11,849 nt of DNA from positions 1-11,849 of the forward strand of contig NZ_QRIL01000022.1 in NCBI RefSeq assembly GCF_003471165.1, written 5' to 3'. How positions within the stretch are numbered: position 1 is the stretch's first letter; each line of letters starts with the position of its first letter. The notes beneath the pieces are model-generated. The model saw nothing but the letters and a program-made list of their open reading frames with translations, was not told where the DNA came from and made no database searches. The DNA is from Ruminococcus sp. AM22-13 (GTDB lineage Bacteria > Bacillota > Clostridia > Lachnospirales > Lachnospiraceae). Of the stretch, positions 1 through 6,390 are shown one piece after another. The position numbers and the translations under genes were made by a program.

Positions 1-330
1 ATTTTCAATGTTCTTTCAATTTAGCCTTGACTTTTTATTTGCAGGCTTAAAATAATTTTTTGCTTGCCGCTTTCTCCGTGTTAAAGTTCCAACAGGCACT
101 CCTGCTTGTCGGCAGGCGCTGTGCTGTCCCAATGCACCGCAGTACATCAGGCGCTCGCTCGTATAGGGGTTCCCGAAAAGTCGGAGACTTTTGGGGAAGA
201 GGAGGAGCAGTGCAGCGAATGAGCTTTTGTGCTTGCACACAAGCGAACGATACGGAACTTGCTCCGACGAGGTCTTGGCGGTTTGGCTTTTCGGACGGTC
301 ATTCAGTTGTCGCATTAAGCATATTTGTTT
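1..330. other. Structured, probably non-coding mobile-element end (oriT-like candidate)
   Basis: I recognise no protein gene here. Long open frames exist on both strands (99 codons on minus from 315 to 16, 90 codons on plus from 60 to 332). The minus one has only three or four acidic residues in 99 and no recognisable domain, so I read both as chance frames in conserved non-coding DNA. The stretch contains a 13-bp-arm hairpin (170-198) and a short palindrome TGTGC-TT-GCACA near 226-237. It lies directly downstream of a minus-strand promoter (343-371). Hairpin-rich DNA just upstream of mobilization genes is the usual setting of a transfer origin, but I cannot identify a nic site, so oriT is inference only. 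Confidence 0.35.
170..198. repeat. Strong inverted repeat (hairpin, 13-bp arms)
   Basis: The arm at 170-182 pairs with 186-198 around a 3-nt GGA loop, with one mismatch (G175/G193). There is no T-tract on either side, so it is not an obvious terminator. Inverted repeats of this size are common at transfer origins and protein-binding sites. The function here is unknown. Confidence 0.7.
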
Positions 331-440
331 AATTCGTAATTTATTTTACTAAACATATTTGCTATTGTCAAGTGGTTGCAAAGAAAATATTAAACATTTT
401 TGTTTCGGTTTTTCTTGACTTCCACTAAACATTTCTGCTA
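317..440. promoter_or_regulatory. Four operator-like repeats, consensus AAACA-N4-TGYT
   Basis: Four copies of a partly palindromic motif close to AAACATWTTTGYTT lie at 317-330, 351-363, 392-405 and 427-439. The outer letters AAACA and TGTTT are inverted copies of each other. The copies at 351 and 427 each sit between the -35 and -10 boxes of one of the two divergent promoters. The first lies just inside the minus transcript and the third midway between the promoters. This is the expected layout for a repressor that shuts both promoters, most simply the XRE protein encoded at 477-1007. Binding by that protein is inferred. Confidence 0.65.
343..371 (-). promoter_or_regulatory. Divergent minus-strand promoter reading off the left edge
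   Basis: On the minus strand the -35 box is TTGACA (366-371) and the -10 box is TAAAAT (343-348), separated by 17 bp. The -35 box is a perfect consensus match. One operator-like repeat (351-363) lies inside the spacer. Transcription would start near 336 and run left, through the hairpin region, towards genes outside the window. Confidence 0.7.
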
Positions 441-444
441 TACT
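415..444 (+). promoter_or_regulatory. Promoter of the XRE regulator gene
   Basis: TTGACT (415-420) and TATACT (439-444) are separated by 18 bp. The start codon at 477 follows an AAAGGAG ribosome binding site (461-467). An operator-like repeat fills the spacer, suggesting autorepression. Confidence 0.75.
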
Positions 445-476
445 TATTTCACTAAATATAAAAGGAGCGTATCATT

Positions 477-1007
477 ATGGCTATCAGCGAAAGAATACAT
501 TTTTTCAGACTAATGCGTGGTATGACACAAAAGTATCTCGGTACAGCAATCGGTTTTCCAGAAAAGAGTGCTGATGTGCGTTTGGCACAGTACGAAACTG
601 GTACACGCAAACCGAAAGCAGACCTTACAAATGCATTGGCACAGGTGCTTGATGTTTCTCCACAGGCTCTTGATGTTCCTGACATAGACAGCTATATCGG
701 TCTTATGCACACTCTGTTTACCCTTGAAGATATTTACGGTCTTACTGTCAGTGAAGCAGACGGAGAGGTATGCTTAAAGGTCAACAAGGACAAAGGCAGA
801 GAAGCATATGAACTCCTCAAAATGCTGTATGCTTGGAAAGAACAGGCAGACAAGCTATCTTCCGAAGAAATCAACAGAGAAGAATACGATAACTGGCGTT
901 ACCATTATCCAGAGTTCGACACCACACAGCGTTGGGCAAAAGTTCCATCACAGGAATTAAGTGACGCTCTCGTGGAAGCATTCAAAGACCACTTGAAAGA
1001 TAAATAA
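477..1007 (+). CDS. XRE-family helix-turn-helix regulator of a mobile element
   Basis: A 176-residue protein with an N-terminal lambda-repressor-like HTH (about residues 5-66). The helix pattern around QKYLGTAIGF, then VRLAQYETGTRKPK, and a closing ALAQVLDVSPQAL segment are typical of the XRE family. The remaining 110 residues are acidic and aromatic, with no domain I can name. They may serve in dimerisation or sense a signal. The start is fixed by AAAGGAG 9 nt upstream and a well-placed promoter. The gene diverges from a minus-strand promoter, and four near-identical operator-like repeats lie between them, so the likely role is to repress itself and the leftward operon. Similar regulators are common in Clostridia integrative elements. 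The family call is firm; the target genes are outside the window and inferred. Confidence 0.85.
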   Translation: MAISERIHFFRLMRGMTQKYLGTAIGFPEKSADVRLAQYETGTRKPKADLTNALAQVLDVSPQALDVPDIDSYIGLMHTLFTLEDIYGLTVSEADGEVCLKVNKDKGREAYELLKMLYAWKEQADKLSSEEINREEYDNWRYHYPEFDTTQRWAKVPSQELSDALVEAFKDHLKDK

Positions 1008-1063
1008 GCACCTACAGGACCTGCCACTGGCAGCTCCCTACAGATGCTTTGGCAACGACAAAA

Positions 1064-1102
1064 AAGCCCTTAACTATGGTTATTAACCACAGCTAAGGGC
1101 TT
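1064..1102. terminator. Bidirectional intrinsic terminator between the XRE gene and guaA
   Basis: The arms 1064-1081 and 1085-1102 form an 18-position stem with two mismatches and a 3-nt loop. The outer part is AAGCCCTTA/TAAGGGCTT. On the minus strand it is followed by a T-tract (complement of the A-run 1060-1065). On the plus strand only a weak T-rich stretch follows. It could end the convergent XRE and guaA transcripts. Confidence 0.75.
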
Positions 1103-1299
1103 AGTTTATAATATGGAATTTGTTCAGAGCCAAGCTCCGAACTTTAGTCTGCAAGCCACCTGTTAATTGTTCCGTTACCCATAAACCACTGGATAACAAG
1201 AATAATGGCACTTGCTATGACTGTTATCAATTTGTTATCAAAAGACTAATCGAAATCGCTGAAACCCGCATAAACACTGGCTTTTTTAAGCAACTCGAT
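1103..1299. other. Gene-free junction next to the guaA 3' end, with TGTTATCAA repeats
   Basis: I see no gene in this roughly 200-bp stretch. TGTTATCAA occurs twice as direct repeats 11 bp apart (1222-1230 and 1233-1241), with an inverted GATAACA at 1192-1198. Short repeats spaced by a helical turn resemble arm-type binding sites of tyrosine integrases near an attachment site. With guaA on one side and mobile-type DNA on the other, the element boundary probably lies here or in the last codons of guaA. The second attachment copy is not in the window. Confidence 0.35.
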
Positions 1300-2877
1300 T
1301 TATTCAAACTCAATCGTACCCGGTGGCTTGCTGGTCAAATCATAGAATACGCGGTTAACGCCTTTAACTTCGTTAATAATGCGGTTCATAACCTTATTCA
1401 GTACTGCATAAGGAATCTCAGCAGACTCGGCTGTCATGAAGTCGATGGTCTTCACTGCGCGGAGCGCTACAGCGTAATCATAAGTTCTGAAGTCGCCCAT
1501 AACGCCTACGCTTCGCATATTTGTCAGTGCTGCGAAATACTGGTTCGGCATCCATGAAGGATCTTCACCATGTTCTTTCTTATATTCAGCTGCAGCATTG
1601 TCTACCTCTTCACGATAAATGAAGTCTGCATCCTGTACAATACGAACCTTCTCTGCGGTAACTTCACCGATAATACGGATTCCAAGTCCCGGTCCCGGGA
1701 ATGGCTGACGGAATACCAGTCTCTCCGGAATTCCAAGCTCCAGACCTGCTTTACGAACCTCATCCTTGAAAAGGTCGCGGAGCGGTTCAATGATTTCCTT
1801 GAAATCAACGAAATCCGGAAGTCCGCCTACATTGTGGTGAGATTTGATCACTGCGGACTCTCCGCCCAGACCACTCTCTACAACGTCCGGATAAATAGTT
1901 CCCTGTGCCAGGAAATCTACCGCACCAATCTTCTTGGCCTCTTCTTCAAAAATACGGATAAATTCTTCACCGATGATCTTACGTTTTGCTTCAGGCTCTG
2001 TAACACCTGCCAGCTTGTCATAGTATCTCTGCTGTGCATTGACGCGGATAAAGTTCAGGTCAAACTGACCGTTTGGTCCGAATACACCCTCAACCTCATC
2101 TCCCTCATCCTTACGAAGAAGACCATGGTCTACAAATACACAGGTAAGCTGCTTTCCGATCGCTCTGGAAAGAAGTCCTGCTGCAACGGAAGAATCAACA
2201 CCGCCTGACAGGGCAAGAAGAACCTTTCCATCTCCGACCTTCTCGCGGATTTCTCTGATAGTGTGCTCAACAAAGGCATCCATTTTCCAGTCTCCAGCAC
2301 ATCCGCAGACACCAAGTACGAAGTTGGAAAGCATCTTCTTTCCTTCTACTGTATGAAGTACTTCCGGATGGAACTGGATCGCATACAGCTTCTTCTCCTC
2401 ATTCTGTGCAGTTGCTACCGGACAGTCTGCTGTGTGAGCAGCGATCTCAAATCCTGGTGCAACCTGGGAAATGTAATCTGTGTGGCTCATCCAGCAAATT
2501 GTTTTGTCAGATACGTCTTTGAAGATTTTAGAATCTGTCTTATCTACCAGAACCTCTGTCTTTCCATATTCGCTCACATCTGCTTTCTCAACTTTTCCGC
2601 CCAGAACATGCATCATAAGCTGTGCGCCATAGCAGAGTCCCAGAACAGGAATACCAAGCTCAAACAATTCTTTATTGCATGTAGGTGAATCTGCCTCATA
2701 GCAGCTGTTCGGGCCACCGGTAAGGATGATTCCCTTAGGATTCATTGCCTTGATTTTCTCAAGATCGGTCTTGTATGAATAGATTTCGCAGTATACGTTA
2801 CATTCTCTCACACGTCTGGCAACCAGCTGATTGTACTGACCGCCGAAATCCAGTACGACGACTGTTTCTCTTTTCAT
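1300..2877 (-). CDS. guaA: GMP synthase (glutamine-hydrolysing)
   Basis: GuaA converts XMP, ATP and glutamine to GMP in the last step of de novo guanine nucleotide synthesis, in the cytoplasm. The 525-residue length is normal. The N-terminal class I glutamine amidotransferase domain (about 1-195) has nucleophile C82 in LGLCYGAQL and H170/E172 in QFHPEV. The ATP-pyrophosphatase domain follows, with the P-loop SGGVDSS (224-230), and the C-terminal dimerisation domain ends in PPGTIEFE. I chose the ATG at 2877 because AAGGAGG (2883-2889) lies 5 nt upstream. An ATG 7 codons further upstream (2898) has no such site. The gene has its own promoter. The 3' end of guaA is a known integration target for genomic islands, and mobile-type DNA begins just beyond it. 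Confidence 0.97.
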   Translation of the reverse strand: MKRETVVVLDFGGQYNQLVARRVRECNVYCEIYSYKTDLEKIKAMNPKGIILTGGPNSCYEADSPTCNKELFELGIPVLGLCYGAQLMMHVLGGKVEKADVSEYGKTEVLVDKTDSKIFKDVSDKTICWMSHTDYISQVAPGFEIAAHTADCPVATAQNEEKKLYAIQFHPEVLHTVEGKKMLSNFVLGVCGCAGDWKMDAFVEHTIREIREKVGDGKVLLALSGGVDSSVAAGLLSRAIGKQLTCVFVDHGLLRKDEGDEVEGVFGPNGQFDLNFIRVNAQQRYYDKLAGVTEPEAKRKIIGEEFIRIFEEEAKKIGAVDFLAQGTIYPDVVESGLGGESAVIKSHHNVGGLPDFVDFKEIIEPLRDLFKDEVRKAGLELGIPERLVFRQPFPGPGLGIRIIGEVTAEKVRIVQDADFIYREEVDNAAAEYKKEHGEDPSWMPNQYFAALTNMRSVGVMGDFRTYDYAVALRAVKTIDFMTAESAEIPYAVLNKVMNRIINEVKGVNRVFYDLTSKPPGTIEFE

Positions 2878-2941
2878 GTTTTCCTCCTTGTTTCTCATTA
2901 TTTGTAACTGTAAAGATATTGAACCGTTACCATTGAATTTT

Positions 2942-2970
2942 ATTATAAATTACAGTTCGAATTTTTACAA
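2942..2970 (-). promoter_or_regulatory. guaA promoter
   Basis: On the minus strand, TTGTAA (2965-2970), a 17-bp spacer and a perfect TATAAT (2942-2947). The predicted transcript start is near 2935, giving a leader of about 60 nt, too short for a purine riboswitch. Confidence 0.75.
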
Positions 2971-3008
2971 TGCTTATTTTCAGTTTTCCACCTTGTGTTT
3001 CCTTACTG

Positions 3009-3057
3009 CGTTACTGTTCACTCCGTTCTCAGTAACGTAGTGGTGTGTGAACAGTAA
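3009..3057. repeat. Dispersed palindromic repeat, copy 1, with two competing hairpins
   Basis: Positions 3009-3040 are identical over 32 nt to 6065-6096. The core is an inverted repeat, CGTTACTG (3009-3016) with CAGTAACG (3030-3037). In this copy an extra downstream element allows a competing 11-bp stem: TTACTGTTCAC (3011-3021) with GTGAACAGTAA (3047-3057). The two folds share bases and exclude each other. This is REP-like intergenic DNA. Confidence 0.8.
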
Positions 3058-3070
3058 TCTTACTTCCAGT

Positions 3071-3264
3071 TTATAAGTTTTTTAGAATTTAATCACGTTT
3101 TTTTCAACAGTCCATCACATTTTGCTCACAAATTCCCTGTATATTAATAAGCAAATAAAGCAAATGCTTTACAAACAGGTTGCAAATGCTTTTTCACATA
3201 GATTTTTAACTTTTTTCTTTTTCATACTTATGCCGGGCCGCAAGGTCCGGCCCTCCTTCTTTTT
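3071..3264. repeat. Intergenic module, copy 1 (tandem duplication; possible small-RNA gene)
   Basis: Positions 3071-3170 match 3293-3391 almost base for base (offset 222). After a divergent stretch, both copies share CTTTTTCATACTT, a 20-nt hairpin and CTCCTTCTTTT. The hairpin here is 3232-3251, with 8-bp arms and a GCAA loop. As plus-strand RNA this is a GNRA tetraloop with one G-U wobble; as minus-strand RNA the wobble becomes an A-C mismatch, which favours plus. No protein gene is supported. A minus-strand reading with a mini-frame (3169-3225) is possible. Confidence 0.65.
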
Positions 3265-3266
3265 AC

Positions 3267-3294
3267 AGACCTTTTCAGGTCTTTTTCTTTTTTT
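3267..3294 (+). terminator. Plus-strand intrinsic terminator after module copy 1
   Basis: AGACCT (3267-3272), loop TTTC and AGGTCT (3277-3282) are followed by a run of 13 bases with a single C among Ts (3282-3294). A short stem with a long U-tract is a good terminator form, and only on the plus strand. No plus-strand protein gene lies upstream, so it suggests a non-coding transcript. Confidence 0.6.
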
Positions 3295-3455
3295 ATAAGT
3301 TTTTTAGAATTTAATCACATTTTCTTCAACAGTCCATCACATTTTGCTCACATTTTCCTTGTATATTAATAAGCAAATAAAGCAAACGCTTTATTTATAA
3401 TAAAACTTTTTCTTTTTCATACTTGCCGGATCGCAAGATCCGGCACTCCTTCTTT
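3293..3455. repeat. Intergenic module, copy 2
   Basis: Second copy of the module. Its hairpin, 3425-3444, is a perfect 8-bp stem with a GCAA loop. The stem bases differ from copy 1 at the sixth and adjacent pairs while pairing is kept, which suggests the fold is under selection. This copy also has AAATAAAGC and GCTTTATTT as inverted arms (about 3375-3397). It is followed by the strong terminator at 3465-3506. Confidence 0.65.
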
Positions 3456-3464
3456 TAAAATACG

Positions 3465-3506
3465 AAATCCCGCTCACAGTAAGACACAACTGTGAGCGGG
3501 ATTTTT
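3465..3506. terminator. Bidirectional intrinsic terminator downstream of the GH31 gene
   Basis: A perfect 16-bp stem (3465-3480 with 3489-3504) with an 8-nt loop. On plus it runs into ATTTTTGTG. On minus it is followed by a T-rich CGTATTTT stretch. It ends the GH31 transcript on minus and could end a transcript of module copy 2 on plus. Confidence 0.9.
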
Positions 3507-3536
3507 GTGTTAACGCAGGGAACTTACTTGATTCTG

Positions 3537-5930
3537 TTAAATTCCCATTGTAAGAATCTCCATCAGTACCCCAAGCAATGACGGATTCAAATTCATGGAT
3601 ACCAGAACAGGCACTGCCTCTGTGCCCAGCTCTTTCACTACTTTATAGACGTCTGTCTTCTGTGCATAGGTAATCTGTGCTTTTTCCAGAATCTCATAGA
3701 CCTCTTCTGCATAGTCTCTCTGATAAACAGCTGCATCTGCCGCAAAAGTAATCTTCACCTGTGCATCTGCCGGCACATCCTTCAGGATCACTATTGTTCC
3801 ATGAAGCTTCTCATCCTCTGCGAACTCTGCCTCCTTATATGCCTGTCCGTTTACAGTAAACTCCTGCGGTTTGTCCAGAATATTGCAGAAGCGGATCTTC
3901 CAGGAACGTTTCTGCGGGATCACTGCTGTATTTCCCTGTGCAGCTTCTATAATAAATACTGTTCCATTCTCATCTGCAGTCTTCGTCATTCTGGTGGACA
4001 CCCAGTTCTCATCCAGGTCTTCCGGTGTGTCCCCACCGTCTTCCCAGAGTACAAATTCCCCGGATCTTCCAGGATATACAAGTACTTCCAGTTTCTCAGG
4101 ATTCTCAATGGAATTATCATATCCTTCCATGTCCTTCAGCGGAATGATGCTGCCTTCACGCACAAGTACCGGCATCTCGTAAATATCTCTCCAGAGATCC
4201 ACTTTTCTGCCGCCCTTATATGCTCTTCCGTTAAAGAAATCATACCAGATTCCCTGCGGGATCCATGTCTTCGCACCTGCCAGTCCTGTTACCTGATCCA
4301 GCTTATCTGTAATTGGAGATACCATCATCTCTGTGCCGAAATAATAGTTGTTCGGCACTTCATAGGTTTCCTCACGCTCCGGCTCCAGATAATACATTGG
4401 CTGTACCAGCGGCAGTCCCGCTCTGCTTGCACGACGGTTCATAGTGTAAAGATACGGAACCAGCTTATGACGCAGTTTCAGGAAATTCTTCATTACTGTT
4501 TCTACGATCTGGTTGTATTTCCATGGTTCTTTTCCATTGAACGGGTTGTCTGTGCTGTGCAGACGGTTCATTGGTGAAAAGACTCCAAGCTGTACCCATC
4601 TTGCAGTGAGCTCGTCGTCTCTGTATCCCAACATATGTCCACCGATATCATGACTCCACCATCCAAAACCGATGTTGCTGGCATTTGCCGTGAAATATGG
4701 CTGGAATTTCAGACTTTCCCAGGTAATGACCGTATCACCTGAAAAACCAACCGGGTATCTGTGGCTTCCGGGTCCTGCATATCTTGAGAAAGTCAGCGCA
4801 CGTTTTCCTTTCCACTTGCTGTCCAGATAGTGATAGTGGTTCAGCATCCAGAGCGGATCCAGTCCCGGAACCTTGGTTACAGTTCCCTGCTGCCAATCAA
4901 GCCACCAGAAGTCTACTCCCTCTTCTTCCATCGGATGATGCAGTTCCTCAAAATATGTCTCAATGAATTTCGGATCTGTCATGTCAAAAAGCACCGGTTC
5001 CTTGCTTGCAGGATCAATTCCCATCTTCTCTGCAACTCTCGGATATGCTTCCTCATAAGCACGTACTCCATCTGCCGGATGTACGTTCAGTGTGATTTTA
5101 TATCCATGTTTGTGCAGCCAGTCCATAAATTCAGGCGGATTGGGGAAAAACTTCTTATTCCAGGTATATCCTGTCCATCCGCTTCCATATACAGGAGGTA
5201 CATCCTCTACCAGATGCCAGTCCATATCTACAACTGCAACAGAGAATGGCACTTCTTCTTTCTCAAAACGCTCTACCAGTTCTTTGTATTCTGTCTCTGT
5301 ATATTTGTGATATCTGCTCCACCAGTTTCCGAAGGTGTATCTTGGAAGCAGAGGTGTTTTTCCACATAATCTGTAAAAATCCTGCAGGCATTCCACATAT
5401 CTATGACCATATCCAAAGAAATAGAAGTCTGCTCTGTTTCCCTGACGTGGCTCTACCATTCCATCTTCGCCCATAGCCATTGTGTGGGAATCATCCAACA
5501 CTGAAAAACCGTTTCTGGACATAATGCCATGACTCAGCGGAATCTCACCGTCTGCTTCATCCAGGGTTCTGGCTGTTCCCAGCAGATCTTTCGGTTCATC
5601 ACCATAATGCCACACACGCTCGCTGGCTTTTCCACCCGCAACACGTATCATCAGACCGCTTGGAGAAAATTTCTGCCTGTCATAGTGGATTTCCAGATCT
5701 TTGGTGTAAATATGTAATTCCTCACCACCATCGCTCACCCTGAATTCCGGCACCGGGAAATCACGATTGCATACCATCTGTGTTGCTCTGTCCTCAAATC
5801 CTCCGTCTTCACTGTACTCAAAACGGATCAGGGCAGTTGTCAGCATTGTAATCCTGAAATGATCGCCCACGATCACAGCTTCCTTTCTGCATACAGGATT
5901 ACCTTCCAGTACAAATTTCTTTAAGTCCAT
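3537..5930 (-). CDS. Glycoside hydrolase family 31, alpha-glucosidase-like
   Basis: A 797-residue enzyme predicted to release alpha-linked glucose (or a related sugar) from oligosaccharides by a retaining mechanism. There is no signal peptide, so it probably acts in the cytoplasm. An N-terminal beta-sandwich (about 1-195) precedes the catalytic barrel (about 195-525) and C-terminal beta domains. The likely nucleophile is D345 in WWLDWQQG and the acid/base is D399 in GFSGDTVITWE. D235/D237 in VVDMDWH and the WWSHDIGG segment (424-431) are further GH31 active-site marks. The last 75 or so residues are a helical tail beyond the usual core. The start is set by AAAGGAGG 10 nt upstream. The gene is transcribed alone, with its own promoter and terminator and no transporter or regulator beside it. 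The substrate cannot be settled from sequence: other GH31 members cleave alpha-xylosides, alpha-galactosides or sulfoquinovosides. Confidence 0.93.
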   Translation of the reverse strand: MDLKKFVLEGNPVCRKEAVIVGDHFRITMLTTALIRFEYSEDGGFEDRATQMVCNRDFPVPEFRVSDGGEELHIYTKDLEIHYDRQKFSPSGLMIRVAGGKASERVWHYGDEPKDLLGTARTLDEADGEIPLSHGIMSRNGFSVLDDSHTMAMGEDGMVEPRQGNRADFYFFGYGHRYVECLQDFYRLCGKTPLLPRYTFGNWWSRYHKYTETEYKELVERFEKEEVPFSVAVVDMDWHLVEDVPPVYGSGWTGYTWNKKFFPNPPEFMDWLHKHGYKITLNVHPADGVRAYEEAYPRVAEKMGIDPASKEPVLFDMTDPKFIETYFEELHHPMEEEGVDFWWLDWQQGTVTKVPGLDPLWMLNHYHYLDSKWKGKRALTFSRYAGPGSHRYPVGFSGDTVITWESLKFQPYFTANASNIGFGWWSHDIGGHMLGYRDDELTARWVQLGVFSPMNRLHSTDNPFNGKEPWKYNQIVETVMKNFLKLRHKLVPYLYTMNRRASRAGLPLVQPMYYLEPEREETYEVPNNYYFGTEMMVSPITDKLDQVTGLAGAKTWIPQGIWYDFFNGRAYKGGRKVDLWRDIYEMPVLVREGSIIPLKDMEGYDNSIENPEKLEVLVYPGRSGEFVLWEDGGDTPEDLDENWVSTRMTKTADENGTVFIIEAAQGNTAVIPQKRSWKIRFCNILDKPQEFTVNGQAYKEAEFAEDEKLHGTIVILKDVPADAQVKITFAADAAVYQRDYAEEVYEILEKAQITYAQKTDVYKVVKELGTEAVPVLVSMNLNPSLLGVLMEILTMGI

Positions 5931-5954
5931 AAAAGCTTTTCCTCCTTTACATCA

Positions 5955-5965
5955 ACAACAGTTGT
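5955..5965. promoter_or_regulatory. Dyad in the GH31 leader
   Basis: ACAAC-A-GTTGT is a perfect 5-bp dyad around one base. It lies between the predicted transcript start (about 5978) and the ribosome binding site. Its place just downstream of the promoter fits a repressor roadblock site. No regulator is encoded nearby. Confidence 0.4.
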
Positions 5966-5984
5966 AATAGCTGCTTTTATGTCT

Positions 5985-6013
5985 ATTTTAATCTTCTGCG
6001 GTCCGATTGACAA
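5985..6013 (-). promoter_or_regulatory. GH31 promoter
   Basis: On the minus strand, TTGTCA (6008-6013), a 17-bp spacer and TAAAAT (5985-5990). The leader is about 45-50 nt. Confidence 0.7.
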
Positions 6014-6026
6014 CGATTTTTTCAAC

Positions 6027-6052
6027 TGCTGAACAAATTTGCTGAACAAATT
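6027..6052. repeat. Tandem 13-bp repeats upstream of the GH31 -35 box
   Basis: TGCTGAACAAATT occurs twice head to tail (6027-6039 and 6040-6052), starting 13 bp upstream of the -35 box. Tandem direct repeats in this position are typical activator-binding sites. The regulator is unknown. Confidence 0.55.
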
Positions 6053-6062
6053 ATGTGACATA

Positions 6063-6096
6063 TACGTTACTGTTCACTCCGTTCTCAGTAACGTAG
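6063..6096. repeat. Dispersed palindromic repeat, copy 2
   Basis: The same 32-nt unit as 3009-3040. Here the stem is longer, TACGTTACTG (6063-6072) with CAGTAACGTA (6086-6095), 10 bp around a 13-nt loop. Both copies lie in gaps between genes. Confidence 0.8.
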
Positions 6097-6107
6097 ACAA
6101 AATTCAT

Positions 6108-6128
6108 TCCAGGTTGCCTGCGGGAATG
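6108..6128 (+). repeat. 21-nt repeat, copy 1
   Basis: Positions 6108-6128 match 9086-9106 at 19 of 21 bases, in the same orientation. This copy abuts the 32-nt dispersed repeat and can itself fold (TCATTCC with GGAATGA). Confidence 0.5.
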
Positions 6129-6133
6129 ATTTT

Positions 6134-6343
6134 TCAAACGCCTGTTGTCTCTGATGTAAATTCTGTCTTTTTCAGATTTTCCACATATTTTTCGTCCGGT
6201 TTCCTGCAAAAAAGGGGCAAAAGTACATTTACCAGCACCACAATCAGCAGGAAAAGGCAAAATACTTTGCCTGTTCTTTTTAGTATTTTTTCATTCGATA
6301 TACCTATATTAATGATGTCCGATTTGTCCGGATATTTTTTCAC
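6134..6343 (-). CDS. Possible small single-span membrane protein (doubtful)
   Basis: A 69-codon frame that would encode a charged N-terminus (residues 1-26), one hydrophobic span (about 27-45, VFCLFLLIVVLVNVLLPLF) and a charged tail. It resembles no family I know. The clean amphipathic layout and acid/base balance look protein-like. Against it, the only start is GTG at 6343, there is no ribosome binding site, and an in-frame stop lies four codons upstream. It begins 47 bp after recD2 and ends just before a repeat cluster. It could be a real small gene, a decayed one or chance. Confidence 0.3.
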   Translation of the reverse strand: MKKYPDKSDIINIGISNEKILKRTGKVFCLFLLIVVLVNVLLPLFCRKPDEKYVENLKKTEFTSETTGV

Positions 6344-6390
6344 CGTATTGCCATTTTATTGCAATCATTCACACTTGTCTATTCCACATT

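Noticed and set aside
16..315. 99-codon minus-strand frame as a protein gene
   Set aside because: Very few acidic residues, no domain, no convincing ribosome binding site, and it covers a strong hairpin. It is better read as conserved non-coding DNA, although a related frame may be annotated elsewhere.
1170..1240. Short hydrophobic minus-strand peptide (about 30 residues, containing VIASAIILVIQWF) as a type I toxin
   Set aside because: The frame has no ATG with a ribosome binding site at its start and no matching antisense RNA that I can point to.
1120..1557. Plus-strand frame running from the junction into guaA
   Set aside because: Two thirds is antisense to the conserved guaA 3' end, and there is no promoter or ribosome binding site.
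1570..2688. Long plus-strand frames inside guaA
   Set aside because: Antisense to a complete, highly conserved gene; their products show no domains.
2878..2898. Upstream ATG (2898) as the guaA start
   Set aside because: It would place the strong AAGGAGG inside the coding region and add 7 residues not typical of GuaA.
2878..3060. Guanine riboswitch ahead of guaA
   Set aside because: The leader after the promoter is only about 60 nt, and I see no purine-aptamer core such as GTTTCTACC.
3071..3455. CRISPR array
   Set aside because: Only two long, unequal copies with no regular repeat-spacer pattern.
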